Numbered from the stretch's first letter, positions 8,748 to 18,283 are shown. The stretch: DNA of 64,000 nt from Lentibacillus sp. JNUCC-1 (GCF_009741735.1 NZ_WHOH01000003.1:124001-188000), one strand, 5' to 3'. Made by a program: numbers and translations. The notes: generated by a model from the letters alone, not told the origin.

Positions 8748-9914
8748 ATGACGATAGGTATCGATAAAATCGGCTTTTATACACCACATTTGTATGTGGA
8801 TATGAATGATTTAGCAGAAGCCCGTGACGTTGATCCGGGAAAATTCACGATTGGAATTGGACAGGAGAAAATGGCCGTGGCTCCGCTTACACAGGACCCG
8901 GTGACCTTGGCTGCGAATGCAGCCTGGGAGATCATTGACGATCAGGACCGCGACGCGATTGATTTTGTCATTTTTGCGACAGAGTCCGGTATCGATCATT
9001 CGAAATCAGCAGCGATTTATGTGCATCAGCTGCTCGGCCTTAAGTCCGGGGCACGTTGTATTGAGGTGAAACAAGCTTGTTATGGTGCGACAGCTGCCAT
9101 TCAAATGGCAAAAGGACATGTGGCACTGCATCCGGAGAGTAAAGTGTTAGTACTTGGTTCGGACATTGCCAGATATGGGTTGAATACAGGGGGAGAAGTG
9201 ACCCAGGGTGCCGGTGCTGTGGCATTATTAATTGGACAGGACCCTAGAATCATGACGCTTGAAGAACCAAGTGTGTATGCCACAGAGGATATCATGGACT
9301 TTTGGCGTCCGGTCTATTCTGAGATGGCCTTTGTTGATGGCAAATTTTCCAATGAACAGTATTTGGCGTTCTTCAACCGGGTATGGGAACAATATAAGTC
9401 GGAATCGGGTTTGGCTTTAAAAGACTTTGCAGCAATCTGTTTTCACTTACCCTATACAAAGATGGGCTTGAAAGCATTGCGAACGATTCTTGATGAGGGG
9501 GACGAAGCCGTTCAAGAGCGGCTGAAAGCAAATTTCCAAATGAGCCAACACTATAATAGAAACGTGGGTAACATATATACTGGTTCACTCTATTTAAGCT
9601 TGCTGTCTTTGCTTGAGTTGCAAGATGAATTGAAAGCCGGTGACAGAATTGGACTCTACAGTTATGGGTCAGGAGCTGTAGGTGAATTCTTCAGCGGCAT
9701 TCTCCAGCCTGATTACAAGCAACATTTGCATGTTCAGGACCATAAAGCAATGCTCAATTCGAGAGAAGCATTAACCGTCGCAGAATACGAAGACATCTTC
9801 AAAAGCACGCTCCCAACAGATGGAACTACAGTGGAGCTGGATGTGGAACAAGACCCCGCCCCGATCGTCCTAGCAAGCCTAGCCGATCACAAACGCCAGT
9901 ACCTCAGTCGATAG
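8748..9914 (+). CDS. mvaS: Hydroxymethylglutaryl-CoA synthase
   Basis: The 388-residue thiolase-fold enzyme condenses acetyl-CoA and acetoacetyl-CoA to HMG-CoA, the first committed step of the mevalonate route to isoprenoids. The catalytic triad is intact: Glu79 in ATESG, nucleophile Cys111 in KQACYGAT, and His233 in CFHLPYTKMG. Length matches bacterial MvaS (about 385-390) and not the longer eukaryotic enzyme. No ketide-synthesis genes of the PksG type are nearby. B. subtilis uses the MEP pathway and has no mvaS, so this gene indicates a different isoprenoid route or an acquired gene. The stop codon is followed within 2 bp by a repeated inverted-repeat element. Confidence 0.93.
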   Translation: MTIGIDKIGFYTPHLYVDMNDLAEARDVDPGKFTIGIGQEKMAVAPLTQDPVTLAANAAWEIIDDQDRDAIDFVIFATESGIDHSKSAAIYVHQLLGLKSGARCIEVKQACYGATAAIQMAKGHVALHPESKVLVLGSDIARYGLNTGGEVTQGAGAVALLIGQDPRIMTLEEPSVYATEDIMDFWRPVYSEMAFVDGKFSNEQYLAFFNRVWEQYKSESGLALKDFAAICFHLPYTKMGLKALRTILDEGDEAVQERLKANFQMSQHYNRNVGNIYTGSLYLSLLSLLELQDELKAGDRIGLYSYGSGAVGEFFSGILQPDYKQHLHVQDHKAMLNSREALTVAEYEDIFKSTLPTDGTTVELDVEQDPAPIVLASLADHKRQYLSR

Positions 9915-9915
9915 G

Positions 9916-10083
9916 GGTGCCTGTCACTTCCCGAAATATGTCGAATATTATTTTCAACGGGTTTGAGTAATGATCATTTGCATACATGAAAACAAAAAAA
10001 GCTCCTTTGCTGTAATCAAGCAAAAGAGCTTTTTTGTGTTGTGCCTGTATAATGTTCGACAAAAACCGGGAAGTGACAGGCAC
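9916..10083. repeat. Inverted-repeat-bounded element, copy 2 (contains a terminator)
   Basis: The left arm (9916-9948, GGTGCCTGTCACTTCCCG then AAATATGTCGAATAT) is nearly the reverse complement of the right arm (10054-10083, GTTCGACAAAAACC then GGGAAGTGACAGGCAC). The same arms bound the element at 5621-5945. The interior differs: here it holds a hairpin AAAAGCTC...GAGCTTTTTT (about 10001-10036) that probably terminates mvaS. Position directly after a stop codon is shared by both copies. Confidence 0.8.
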
Positions 10084-10200
10084 TTTTTTTTCCTCTCTTT
10101 CTCCTCTCTTTCTCCTTTCTTTCTCCTTTTTTCCTTCCATTTTTCTTTTCATTTTTTCTTTTTTGATTTCCCTATATGCATAGTGGAAATGGGGTGAAGT
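10084..10200. other. Pyrimidine-rich low-complexity tract
   Basis: About 90 bases of almost pure C/T on the plus strand (repeated CTCTCTTTCTC blocks grading into T-runs) immediately follow the right arm of the inverted-repeat element. I see no gene or promoter in it. Confidence 0.6.
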
Positions 10201-10264
10201 TGGGGGGATGAGGGTTGGGGGTGCTGGTGAGTGAGAGGCTTGCTGTGACAGTGATTTGGCTCAC

Positions 10265-10292
10265 TTGTCATGGGGCGGGGGAGTTGTATAAT
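10265..10292 (+). promoter_or_regulatory. Sigma-A-type promoter of the haem-copper reductase cluster
   Basis: TTGTCA (10265-10270), a 16-bp G-rich spacer and a perfect TATAAT (10287-10292), about 57 bp before the first gene of the cluster. Confidence 0.6.
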
Positions 10293-10348
10293 GACGTCAG
10301 CTAATGGACGATATTTTCCATTAACTTCATATAAATGGGGGTTATGTA

Positions 10349-10870
10349 ATGGTTCAAATGATGGCGTGGATTGTAAGTCTCGTATTTATGATTGCGGTTG
10401 CTGTTGTGTTTGGTGTGGTTGCTTTGAAGTCACGAGAAAGAGCGTATGAACCTATTAAAAAGAAATGGTATAAGGCAAGGTCTTTCTATGCAATGACATT
10501 GGTGGTTTTCATGCTTGTAATCACCATCTATACATTAAGAGAACTACCTTATAATCAACCAGTATATGGACAAGGAAATGAACCGGTTATCGTCGATGTT
10601 GAAGCTTTGCAATTCGGATGGGACATGAGTGAAACAACGTTCAAAGTTGGAGAACCGGTAGAATTCCATGTAACGAGCAGAGACGTGAACCATGGTTTTG
10701 GCATTTATGACGAAGAAATGAATTTGCTCGCTCAAACCCAGGCTATGCCTGACTATATGAACAAAGTATATATGACATTCGACGAGCCTGGAACTTACGA
10801 CATACTGTGTCTGGAGTATTGTGGGCTCGCTCACCATATGATGGTTTCACAAATTGAGGTGACGGAATAA
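10349..10870 (+). CDS. CuA-containing subunit II of a haem-copper reductase (B-family)
   Basis: The 173-residue subunit has an N-terminal membrane helix, a second hydrophobic segment (about 45-65) and a cupredoxin domain facing the outside. The CuA site is complete: a His in DVNHGFG near residue 115, then CLEYCGLAHHMM with Cys154, Glu156, Cys158, His162 and Met165. It accepts electrons from cytochrome c or quinol and passes them to subunit I. The gene overlaps the start region of the next gene and is co-transcribed with it. It resembles the short CbaB-type subunit II of ba3 oxidases; the same type of subunit also occurs in CuA-dependent NO reductases. Confidence 0.85.
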   Translation: MVQMMAWIVSLVFMIAVAVVFGVVALKSRERAYEPIKKKWYKARSFYAMTLVVFMLVITIYTLRELPYNQPVYGQGNEPVIVDVEALQFGWDMSETTFKVGEPVEFHVTSRDVNHGFGIYDEEMNLLAQTQAMPDYMNKVYMTFDEPGTYDILCLEYCGLAHHMMVSQIEVTE

Positions 10871-10887
10871 TGAAGGAGGGATTGGGA

Positions 10888-12369
10888 ATGAAACAACAAC
10901 AGATCAATAAAGGAGCAGGGTCTGGGCATCGGATGATGGCAACGTATTTAACAGTCGGAGGCATTGTAATCGGTATCATGATGATGTTTGGCATTTTGAT
11001 GTTAATGGCCCAAAGCGGGATGCTCGACTTATCTCCAGCTGCTTTTTATCAGTTCTTGACGATACACGGAACAGGGATGGTAGGTGCAGCGGCGCTGGCT
11101 GCGGCTGCGATCATGTGGTATTTTCTAAAAGATTATGTCCAATTATCCAAACATATCTTTACACTTAATCTTGTGCTTTTTCTCTTGGGTGTACTCATGG
11201 TTTCGGTTGGTGTTTTTTCATTTGAATATGCCAGCAGCTGGACGTTTTTATATCCGCTTCCAGCACTGTCAGGAAATGCCTGGGGAACAGCCGGAGCGTT
11301 ACTTTATCTGTTTGGCATGTTGATTTTAGGCATTGGATTCCTGTTGTTTTATATTGATAGCGGCAGAGCCATTATTAAAAAGTACGGCAGTCTTGGCAAA
11401 GGCCTCGGCTGGGACGTGATCACTGGTAAAAAAGCAGAAAAAGATGCACCATCAGGCACAGTTGTAGCGAGCACCATGGTCACAATAGTCAATGTCACAG
11501 CTCTGACGGCAGGTGCTACGGTTTTAATTATGAACATCATTAATGTGGTCAATCCAGCTTTTACATTCGATCCATTACTTGCAAAAAACCTCACCTATGC
11601 ATTTGGCCATATTTTTGCAAACTCTATTATTTATATGGGCGTTATAGCGGTCTATGAGATCTTGCCTCGGTATACGGGTCGGCCTTGGAAAGCGAATAAA
11701 GCCTTTCTCATCGCTTGGACCATGTCAACCTCTTTTACTCTGGTTATTTACACGCACCATATGCTTATGGATTCAGTCATGCCTAAATGGATGCTTGTCA
11801 TGGGGCAAATCCTTTCATATGCCAATGGGTTGCCGGTGCTTGTCATAACGGCATACGGAGCATTAATGATCGTGTATAAATCAGGCATCAAATGGGATAT
11901 GGCTTCAGGTTTGATATTCTTGTCCATGTTCGGGTGGACTGTGGGTGTTGTCCCGGCAATTGTGGATGCCACGATTGTTGTCAACCATGTCATGCATAAT
12001 ACGAAATGGGTGCCTGGACACTTCCATATGTACATGGGGCTGGGAGCTGTTGTCATGATCTTTGGTTTCATGTATTACCTTTCAAAAGTTGACAAAGGCA
12101 TGAAGACCAACAAATTGGACCACATCGGTTTTGTGAGCTACATCCTGGCGCTTTTAGGTGTGAGCGGCAGCTTCCTGGTATCAGGCGCATTAAGCACCCC
12201 GCGCCGCTGGGCTACTCATTTTCCGGAATGGATGGCACCGGCTGCGTTTGGAGCTGTTGCGGGTGTACTGGGCGTTATAGCGGTAACCATATTTGTGGTG
12301 CATTTTATTCGCTATTTGCGTATGAAAGAGCGCAATACAGAGGAAATGAACATAGACATACCAGCTTAA
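10888..12369 (+). CDS. Haem-copper reductase subunit I, B-family-like (oxidase or nitric oxide reductase)
   Basis: The 493-residue membrane protein has about 12-13 helices. Haem ligands His60 (TIHGTGMVG), His378 and His380 (VPGHFHMYMG) are present, as are the three CuB-type ligands His241, His290 and His291. The helix-VI motif reads GHIFANSIIY, so the tyrosine four residues after the first CuB histidine, which is cross-linked in ba3 oxidases (GHPxVY), is Asn245 here. That is unusual for an oxygen reductase and is seen in NO-reducing relatives. I chose ATG 10888 because GAAGGAGG lies before it; the upstream ATG at 10870 overlaps the previous stop and contains this ribosome site. Confidence 0.82.
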   Translation: MKQQQINKGAGSGHRMMATYLTVGGIVIGIMMMFGILMLMAQSGMLDLSPAAFYQFLTIHGTGMVGAAALAAAAIMWYFLKDYVQLSKHIFTLNLVLFLLGVLMVSVGVFSFEYASSWTFLYPLPALSGNAWGTAGALLYLFGMLILGIGFLLFYIDSGRAIIKKYGSLGKGLGWDVITGKKAEKDAPSGTVVASTMVTIVNVTALTAGATVLIMNIINVVNPAFTFDPLLAKNLTYAFGHIFANSIIYMGVIAVYEILPRYTGRPWKANKAFLIAWTMSTSFTLVIYTHHMLMDSVMPKWMLVMGQILSYANGLPVLVITAYGALMIVYKSGIKWDMASGLIFLSMFGWTVGVVPAIVDATIVVNHVMHNTKWVPGHFHMYMGLGAVVMIFGFMYYLSKVDKGMKTNKLDHIGFVSYILALLGVSGSFLVSGALSTPRRWATHFPEWMAPAAFGAVAGVLGVIAVTIFVVHFIRYLRMKERNTEEMNIDIPA

Positions 12370-12388
12370 AAGTTTGGGGGTGTTTGAC

Positions 12389-12952
12389 ATGAAGCAGTTA
12401 TGGATGGGGTTTCTCATGTATATGATTTTGATACTGCCATTTGTCTCTGACTGGATGGAGGCGCGCATGATCGTCCATATGCTGCTTCAAATGCCTTTGC
12501 TCATTGTTGCAGGGTACTGGATGGGGAAAGGGATCATTCCGCACACACGCCGTTTTTGGGTAAAGTGGAATGCAGCGGGAGGCCCTGGTATATTGGTTTT
12601 TGTGTTCATTACAATGTATTGGATGCTGCCAAGAGCCATGGATGAAGCGCTCGTCTTATCGCATGTTGAGTGGTTTAAATTTATCAGTCTTCCAATCGCA
12701 GGCATATGTCTTTTTGACAGCTGGAAAAAATCATCCGGTATTATAAAAAGTTTTGTGTTCTTGAATTACTTATCCATGTTTGCTTTGATGGGATGGCTGT
12801 ATATTGATTCCCCAATCCAGCTCTGCAACAACTATCTGGAAACACAGCAACGGCTTTTAGGCTGGGGCTTTGTCTTAATAACAGCTTTAATGGTCGTGTA
12901 CTTGCTGCAAATCGTCTTTGTTGATCAAGGAGAAGCAGAAGCAAGTGAATAA
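12389..12952 (+). CDS. Membrane protein co-transcribed with the haem-copper reductase
   Basis: The 187-residue protein has about six predicted hydrophobic segments, several Met and His residues within them (for example RMIVHMLLQMPL), and the motif IQLCNNYLETQQRLLG near the C-terminus. It starts at ATG 12389 (GGGGGTG upstream), 19 bp after subunit I, so it is almost surely in the same operon. I do not recognise a named family. The Met/His content and context suggest copper or haem delivery or assembly of the reductase, or a small accessory subunit; this is inference only. Confidence 0.65.
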   Translation: MKQLWMGFLMYMILILPFVSDWMEARMIVHMLLQMPLLIVAGYWMGKGIIPHTRRFWVKWNAAGGPGILVFVFITMYWMLPRAMDEALVLSHVEWFKFISLPIAGICLFDSWKKSSGIIKSFVFLNYLSMFALMGWLYIDSPIQLCNNYLETQQRLLGWGFVLITALMVVYLLQIVFVDQGEAEASE

Positions 12953-13034
12953 CGCACCGTGTTCGTGAAATTCGAAGTAAGTAAATATATGACGACAGCT
13001 ACATTTAAAACTTAGCGTGGTTGAAAATGGAAAT

Positions 13035-13174
13035 GAATGTGCAAATCTGCGTCTGAATGTGCATATATGGAAATGAGTGTGCAAATCTGCGGCCGAACGT
13101 GCATATACGGAAATGAATGTGCAAATCCGCAGTCGAATGTGCATATCACAGAATGAATGTGCGTATCCGTACCC
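13035..13174. repeat. Tandem array B: seven 20-bp degenerate units
   Basis: Seven 20-bp units alternate between two sub-types, GAATGTGCAAATCTGCGNCT and GAATGTGCATATACGGAAAT, starting at 13035. Every unit keeps G-A-N-T/C-GTGC near its start. The array lies between the convergent reductase cluster and ileS. Short frames across it are by-products of the period. Confidence 0.8.
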
Positions 13175-13311
13175 TACATGCACAACTAAATCAGGTCAAT
13201 CGAACATCGAGTACTTTCCTTCAATTGCCAGGACTAGTCGCTCAAATTTTCCCTACGTCGCGGTTTTTGCTTACCATTCATTCACAGAACAACCATCCTT
13301 TAAAAAAGAAA

Positions 13312-13357
13312 CCAAAAAAGAGCAGCGCCTGCCTCAGACTGACTGCTCTTTTTCGTT
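13312..13357. terminator. Rho-independent terminator between convergent genes
   Basis: AAAAAAGAGCAG...CTGCTCTTTTT hairpin with an A-tract on one side and a T-tract on the other; it can terminate both the reductase operon and ileS. Confidence 0.8.
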
Positions 13358-13370
13358 CGATTGATCTTGC

Positions 13371-16300
13371 TTACTGCACCAAGGCCAATTTCAACGTATG
13401 GTCACCAAGTGTGTAAACTTTCATTTCTTCTGATGTGCTGTCTCCAGAAATTGTCAGCTCTTTTACGAGAACGTTGTCGCGAACAAGGGATTCATTTTCC
13501 TTGATCGCTGCGACGATATCGTCATCACCACCGAGGATAATGTTGATGCGCAGGTCAATCGGCAGATCCTGCTGCTTGCGTTCGTCCTGGATAGCTCGGA
13601 TGACTTCGCGTGCAAGACCTTCGAGACGCAATGATTCTGTGATTGTCGTATCGAGGACCACGTTGAAGTCCTGGTTGGAGCCCATTGACAATCCAGCATC
13701 TGCCACGCGTTCAACATTCAACAGATCCATTGTCACTTCAAGCTCCCCATCGTCTGTTGGGACAACGGCTTTTTCACTTTGGACGACCTGAGCGGCTTCA
13801 TCTTCAGAGAGTGCTTCAAGAAAATCTTTAACAACACGCACATTTTTACCGAGTACAGGTCCTGCTGCTCGGAAGTTTAATTTGACATCATAACGGACCA
13901 ATTCATCTGACGAATGTTTAACAACGACATCCTTCACGTTGATTTCATCCTCAATAATGTCGCGGTATTTCTCCAATGCCGCACCTTTGTCCGGATTGAC
14001 TGGGATTACCGTCAATTCAGAAAGAGGCTGCTTCGTTTTAATGGCTTCTGTATTGCGCACACCTCGGGCCAATTCCACAACCTGCAGAACGGTGTCCATG
14101 TCAGCTTCGAGTTCCTCATCAATCAACGCCTCATCCACTTTCGGGAAAAAGTCAAGATGAACACTTTTACCTGTCAGGTTTTGATGGATGTCCTCTGAAA
14201 GGAACGGTGTATATGGTGCCATCAGCTTGCTGAGCTGTGTCAACACAGTATGCAAGGTGTGATAGGCGGCTGTCTTGGAAGGTGTCATGCCTTCTTCCCA
14301 GAAGCGATCACGGGACCGACGGATATACCAGTTACTTAGCTCATCGACAAAGCGTTCAATCGCCTTGGCTGCCTTTGTGAAGTCATAGGCATCGAGCGCT
14401 TCCTCCACCACGACGGTCACAGAATTCAGGCGTGACATAATCCAGCGGTCGAGCAATGTTTTCTCGCCTTCATTACCAGCGTCAAATGTGTAGCCGTCAA
14501 TGTTGGCATATAATGTGTAAAAGCCGTGTGTGTTGACGAGCGTATCAATCACCTTGGATTTAGCCTCAATGACAACCCGTTCAGAAAAACGTTTGTTATT
14601 CCATGGGGCACTGTCGGCAAGAAGCGCCCAGCGGAAGGCATCGGCTCCGAATTTGGTAACCAGGTCTGTCGGACTCAAGGCATTCCCTTTACTCTTGGAC
14701 ATCTTGCGCCCATGTTCATCAAGAATATGCCCGGTTGACAAAACGCGCTTATACGGTGCTTTGCCCGTGAAAAGTGTGGACACGGCAAGCAAGCTGTAAA
14801 ACCAGCCGCGTGTCTGATCAATTCCCTCACAGATCACGTCAGCAGGGTATTGTTTCTCAAATTGCTCTTTGTTTTCAAACGGATAATGCTGCTGTGCAAA
14901 TGGCATAGAGCCGCTGTCGAACCAGACGTCGATTACTTCCGGCACGCGATGCATGGTCCCGTCACATTTCTCACATTTTAGTTCCACACGGTCAACGTAC
15001 GGTTTATGCAGTTCGATGTCACCTATGTCACCAATCGCTTTTTCCAGTAGATCAGCCTGGCTGTGCGGTGCATACTGGTGGTCACAATCATCACAAATCC
15101 AGATCGGCAGTGGGGTCCCCCAAAAACGGTTCCGGCCAATGTTCCAGTCAACCATATTTTCCAAGAAATTGCCGAAACGTCCGTGTTTAATGTGGTGTGG
15201 ATGCCACTCGACCGTTTCGTTGTTGGCAATGAATTGATCTTTCAGGTCGGTTGTTTTGATAAACCAGCTTTCGATTGCATAGTACAGAAGCGGTGTATCA
15301 CAGCGCCAGCAATGCGGGTAACTGTGTTCGTATTTTTCCTTATGATAAAGCAGCCCTTTTTCAGAGAGATACTTGACGATGTCAACGTCACAGTCTTTAA
15401 CAAAACGTCCAGCAAATAACGGGATGTCGTCAGTGTAACGTCCGGCTGCATCAACAACATTATAAAAAGAGAGCCCTTTTTCCAAAACAAGCTTGTAGTC
15501 ATCTTCACCATAAGCAGGCGCCGCATGAACAACACCGGTACCACTGTCAGCGGTGACGAAATCAGCTACCACAACATAATGGCCGTTTTCTGGCTGCATG
15601 AACGGGAATACTGGTTCATAATCAATTCCAGCGAGGTCGCTGCCTTTATGACGCGAAACGATTTCATATGATTCACCGAGTACCTTATCAGCAAGGGCTT
15701 CAGCCACAATGTAGACTTCACCATTCTGGCGCGCTTTGACATAGTCAAGGTCAGGATTCACGGCGAGTGTCACGTTGGCCGGCAATGTCCAAGGCGTTGT
15801 TGTCCATCCGAGGAAAAATTCATTTTCAGAGCCTTTCACCTTGAATTTCGCTGTGGCCGAGAGGTCTTTAACGTCCTCATAACCCTGGGCAACTTCATGG
15901 GAGCTGAGCGTGGTCTGGCAACTTGGGCAATAAGGACTGACACGGTGCCCCTTGGAGAGCAAATCGCGCTTATGCAAATCGCTTAAGATATACCAGACAC
16001 TTTCGATATAGCGGTTTTGCAGCGTGACATACGGATCGTCCATATCGAGCCAGTACCCGATCGACTCAGTAAACTCACGCCACTCTTTTTCATAATTAAA
16101 GACGCTCTTCTTACATTCTTCAATGAACTTCTCCACGCCATATTCTTGAATTTCCTGCTTTCCGGAGATGCCGAGCTGCTTTTCAACCTCAAGCTCAACA
16201 GGGAGACCATGTGTATCCCAGCCCCCTTTGCGGAGAACCTGATAACCTTGCATCGTTTTATAACGACCGACAAAATCTTTGATTACCCGACCAAGCACGT

Positions 16301-16469
16301 GTCCGGCATGGGGCAGACCGTTTGCTGTCGGCGGTCCTTCGTAAAAGACAAACGTTTCCGCGCCCTCACGCTCATCCATCGAACGTTTGAACACATTGTT
16401 TTCATTCCAATAATCTTTGACCCGATTTTCGCGGTCCAATGCCGCTTCTTTCGTATTAACACTGCGCAT
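13371..16469 (-). CDS. ileS: Isoleucyl-tRNA synthetase, type 2
   Basis: The 1032-residue class Ia synthetase charges tRNA-Ile and edits valine. The HIGH motif appears as HAGH at residues 54-57 and KMSKSKGN lies near residue 590. The CP1 editing domain ([13 protein letters not shown]) and a C-terminal tRNA-binding extension are present. Length and sequence style fit the eukaryote-like IleRS2 clade, not the about 920-residue IleRS1 of B. subtilis. IleRS2 enzymes are typically insensitive to mupirocin. Expression is controlled by a T-box leader upstream. No second ileS is in the window, so whether this is the only copy is unknown. Confidence 0.95.
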   Translation of the reverse strand: MRSVNTKEAALDRENRVKDYWNENNVFKRSMDEREGAETFVFYEGPPTANGLPHAGHVLGRVIKDFVGRYKTMQGYQVLRKGGWDTHGLPVELEVEKQLGISGKQEIQEYGVEKFIEECKKSVFNYEKEWREFTESIGYWLDMDDPYVTLQNRYIESVWYILSDLHKRDLLSKGHRVSPYCPSCQTTLSSHEVAQGYEDVKDLSATAKFKVKGSENEFFLGWTTTPWTLPANVTLAVNPDLDYVKARQNGEVYIVAEALADKVLGESYEIVSRHKGSDLAGIDYEPVFPFMQPENGHYVVVADFVTADSGTGVVHAAPAYGEDDYKLVLEKGLSFYNVVDAAGRYTDDIPLFAGRFVKDCDVDIVKYLSEKGLLYHKEKYEHSYPHCWRCDTPLLYYAIESWFIKTTDLKDQFIANNETVEWHPHHIKHGRFGNFLENMVDWNIGRNRFWGTPLPIWICDDCDHQYAPHSQADLLEKAIGDIGDIELHKPYVDRVELKCEKCDGTMHRVPEVIDVWFDSGSMPFAQQHYPFENKEQFEKQYPADVICEGIDQTRGWFYSLLAVSTLFTGKAPYKRVLSTGHILDEHGRKMSKSKGNALSPTDLVTKFGADAFRWALLADSAPWNNKRFSERVVIEAKSKVIDTLVNTHGFYTLYANIDGYTFDAGNEGEKTLLDRWIMSRLNSVTVVVEEALDAYDFTKAAKAIERFVDELSNWYIRRSRDRFWEEGMTPSKTAAYHTLHTVLTQLSKLMAPYTPFLSEDIHQNLTGKSVHLDFFPKVDEALIDEELEADMDTVLQVVELARGVRNTEAIKTKQPLSELTVIPVNPDKGAALEKYRDIIEDEINVKDVVVKHSSDELVRYDVKLNFRAAGPVLGKNVRVVKDFLEALSEDEAAQVVQSEKAVVPTDDGELEVTMDLLNVERVADAGLSMGSNQDFNVVLDTTITESLRLEGLAREVIRAIQDERKQQDLPIDLRINIILGGDDDIVAAIKENESLVRDNVLVKELTISGDSTSEEMKVYTLGDHTLKLALVQ

Positions 16470-16514
16470 CGTTTTCCACCTCTTATATATGAATTATTTT
16501 AATAGCCATTTTGA

Positions 16515-16800
16515 ACATTAAAAAACCGCCCACTGCTCGAAAGCAGGGACGGATTATTCCGCGGTACCACCCAAATTCCGTATCACAATAGTGAACGGCA
16601 CTCGTAAGACGGATAACGGCCGTCAGCCGGTTTCGCCTACTGGAAAAGTTCAGCCAAACGTCTCAGGGATGATCTTCAGTCTGCACGTGCCATCGCTTTT
16701 CACCAGCCAGCGACTCTCTAAAAGCTCCATGACAGTTTACTCTTCCCGTCAATGACAAAAACGTATTTATACTAAATCGTACACCGTAACTCGCGGGTTG
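16515..16800 (-). promoter_or_regulatory. T-box leader of ileS
   Basis: On the minus strand the leader contains the T-box sequence GGGTGGTACCGCGGAATAAT (about 16553-16573). It is followed by a GC hairpin, CCGTCCCTGCTTTCGAGCAG paired through to GGGCGG, and a T-run (16519-16552), which form the antiterminator/terminator switch. The upstream 220 bases can form stem I, and several short complementary arms are visible. Uncharged tRNA-Ile should stabilise the antiterminator and switch on ileS. I did not locate the specifier codon with certainty. Confidence 0.88.
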
Positions 16801-16960
16801 TAAAGCATTATTGTTTAAAGTTTTGCCCATTTTGACCAAAAGCAAACAGCGAATGTGATATACTTTCCATAATTAGGTATGAAAGCGGTGAACAAAATGG
16901 AACGATTGCGTCAAACGGTCTCCAATCATTCATAAATTATTGAAGGAGGCTAACTGAAAA

Positions 16961-17602
16961 ATGAAAGCATCAGACATTATACCGTTTTACGGTGGAACAT
17001 ATCCTGATTTATTTGAAATTGAACGGCGTTGTATGGACCGGAAAGGAAACGTGATAGACTTCCTTGATCAAAACTTGCCAAACGGGCTCGCACTCGACAT
17101 CGGCGCCGGCAATGGCCACACGGCCGAACGTCTGCTAAACGATAACAGGCAAATTGTGGCTATGGAACCTGATGAGACGATGATTGATCCTGAAAAGCCC
17201 CTTATCTGGTCAAGAGGAACAGCTCAATCGATCCCGTTTCATACCAATACTTTTAAGAGCGCTTATGCGACCTGGGCTTTCTTTTTCGATGGTATGCCAG
17301 ATGTTGATCAAGGACTCGCTGAAGTTGCACGCGTCGTTGAACCAGGCGGTCAGATCATCATTGTGGACAATTACGGTTACGATGAATTTTGTGCCTTGTC
17401 ATCCCGGCCGATAGCCAGTGATGTAAATTATTGGTCGGCAAGAGGATTTAACCACACTGTAATTGATACTGTATTTGCTTTTGACTCAGTGGAGGAAGCA
17501 CGAAAATTGTTATCGTTCTATTTCGGAGCAGCGGGTGAGAAAGTCGAGCAAATGATCTTTGAATACAAAGTCGTTGCTTATACGAAAACGAATCAAAAGT
17601 GA
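16961..17602 (+). CDS. Class I SAM-dependent methyltransferase
   Basis: The 213-residue protein has motif I ALDIGAGNGHTAERLL (about 44-59) for SAM binding, an acidic end of beta-2 (VAMEPDETM) and a motif-IV-like segment followed by ARVVEPGGQIIIVDN, a typical post-IV/motif V arrangement of UbiE/Methyltransf_11 enzymes. The substrate is unknown. ATG 16961 follows GAAGGAGG. It is divergent from ileS and appears monocistronic. Confidence 0.8.
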   Translation: MKASDIIPFYGGTYPDLFEIERRCMDRKGNVIDFLDQNLPNGLALDIGAGNGHTAERLLNDNRQIVAMEPDETMIDPEKPLIWSRGTAQSIPFHTNTFKSAYATWAFFFDGMPDVDQGLAEVARVVEPGGQIIIVDNYGYDEFCALSSRPIASDVNYWSARGFNHTVIDTVFAFDSVEEARKLLSFYFGAAGEKVEQMIFEYKVVAYTKTNQK

Positions 17603-17701
17603 ATCAAATAAATCCCTTCTTGAGTGCCAGTTTGATCAAAGGGTTAAAAAGTCAAGGCTACATTTGTGTAGGTTGTTGCAATTACTTAAAGCACAGTATA
17701 A

Positions 17702-17974
17702 GTAAACTGCGAAGTAACTAGGCAGAATTTATGACTGCTTCATGCGGCCGCTCGGGGGAAACACTGCGCTTTCCGCGGGCGCTGCTGAGCCTCGGGCCCA
17801 CAGGATGTGGGTCATGACGGCGTTGCGACAGGACGTCGCGGTTTTAGCCTTCCTTCCCCTATATCGCGCTTGCGGGGTTTCACCGAGGCTTGTCCTCCTG
17901 CTGGAGTCTCCGTGTTTCCCCGAGCGGTTGCCAGGGGCAGTCATTTCAGGCTTTCTTTGGTTCGTAGTTTGTGT
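17702..17974. repeat. GC-rich MITE-like dispersed element, copy 1
   Basis: The element is bounded by GTAAACTGCGAAGTAAC (17702-17718) and GGTTCGTAGTTTGTGT (17959-17974), imperfect inverted repeats shared with copies at 41971 and 53991. The GC-rich interior holds nested palindromes, for example GGGCCCACAGGATGTGGG and GACAGGACGTCGCGG. Much of it recurs in inverted orientation at 54360-54560. Translated frames through it have no ribosome sites. It fills the gap between the methyltransferase and the next small gene. Confidence 0.75.
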
Positions 17975-18031
17975 CTACTATTCATTAATAGTTAATTTGT
18001 AGAAGCAATTACTTTTTAGAAAGGGGATAGA

Positions 18032-18283
18032 ATGGATAAGGACTATGAAAGAGCTAAAGAGCGCGAAAAAAGACGATGGGATGAGTATGATCAAAGGGAG
18101 AGTTCCTCAGATCACACACCGATGAACGATGCAATGGATCATTTCAGTAAAATTGAAGGTTATCCGACTAAAAAACCGGCAAAAATGAAAAGTTTGCCTT
18201 TACCTATTCGGATTGTCGGCTATTTATTGCTTGGCATCATGGCTTTGAGTTTGCTGGTTGGTCTCGTATTGAATTTTATTTAG
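18032..18283 (+). CDS. Small single-pass membrane protein, unknown function
   Basis: The 83-residue protein has a highly charged N-terminal half ([20 protein letters not shown]) and one C-terminal membrane helix (about residues 60-82, [20 protein letters not shown]), so it is probably tail-anchored with its N-terminus in the cytoplasm. AAAGGGG lies just before ATG 18032. I do not recognise the family. It may be co-transcribed with folE, which starts 74 bp later, although the intervening sequence could hold a promoter. Confidence 0.65.
   Translation: MDKDYERAKEREKRRWDEYDQRESSSDHTPMNDAMDHFSKIEGYPTKKPAKMKSLPLPIRIVGYLLLGIMALSLLVGLVLNFI

Noticed and set aside
13035..13416. Plus-strand frames over tandem array B
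   Set aside because: Overlapping frames follow the repeat period, run into the ileS terminator region and have no start signal.
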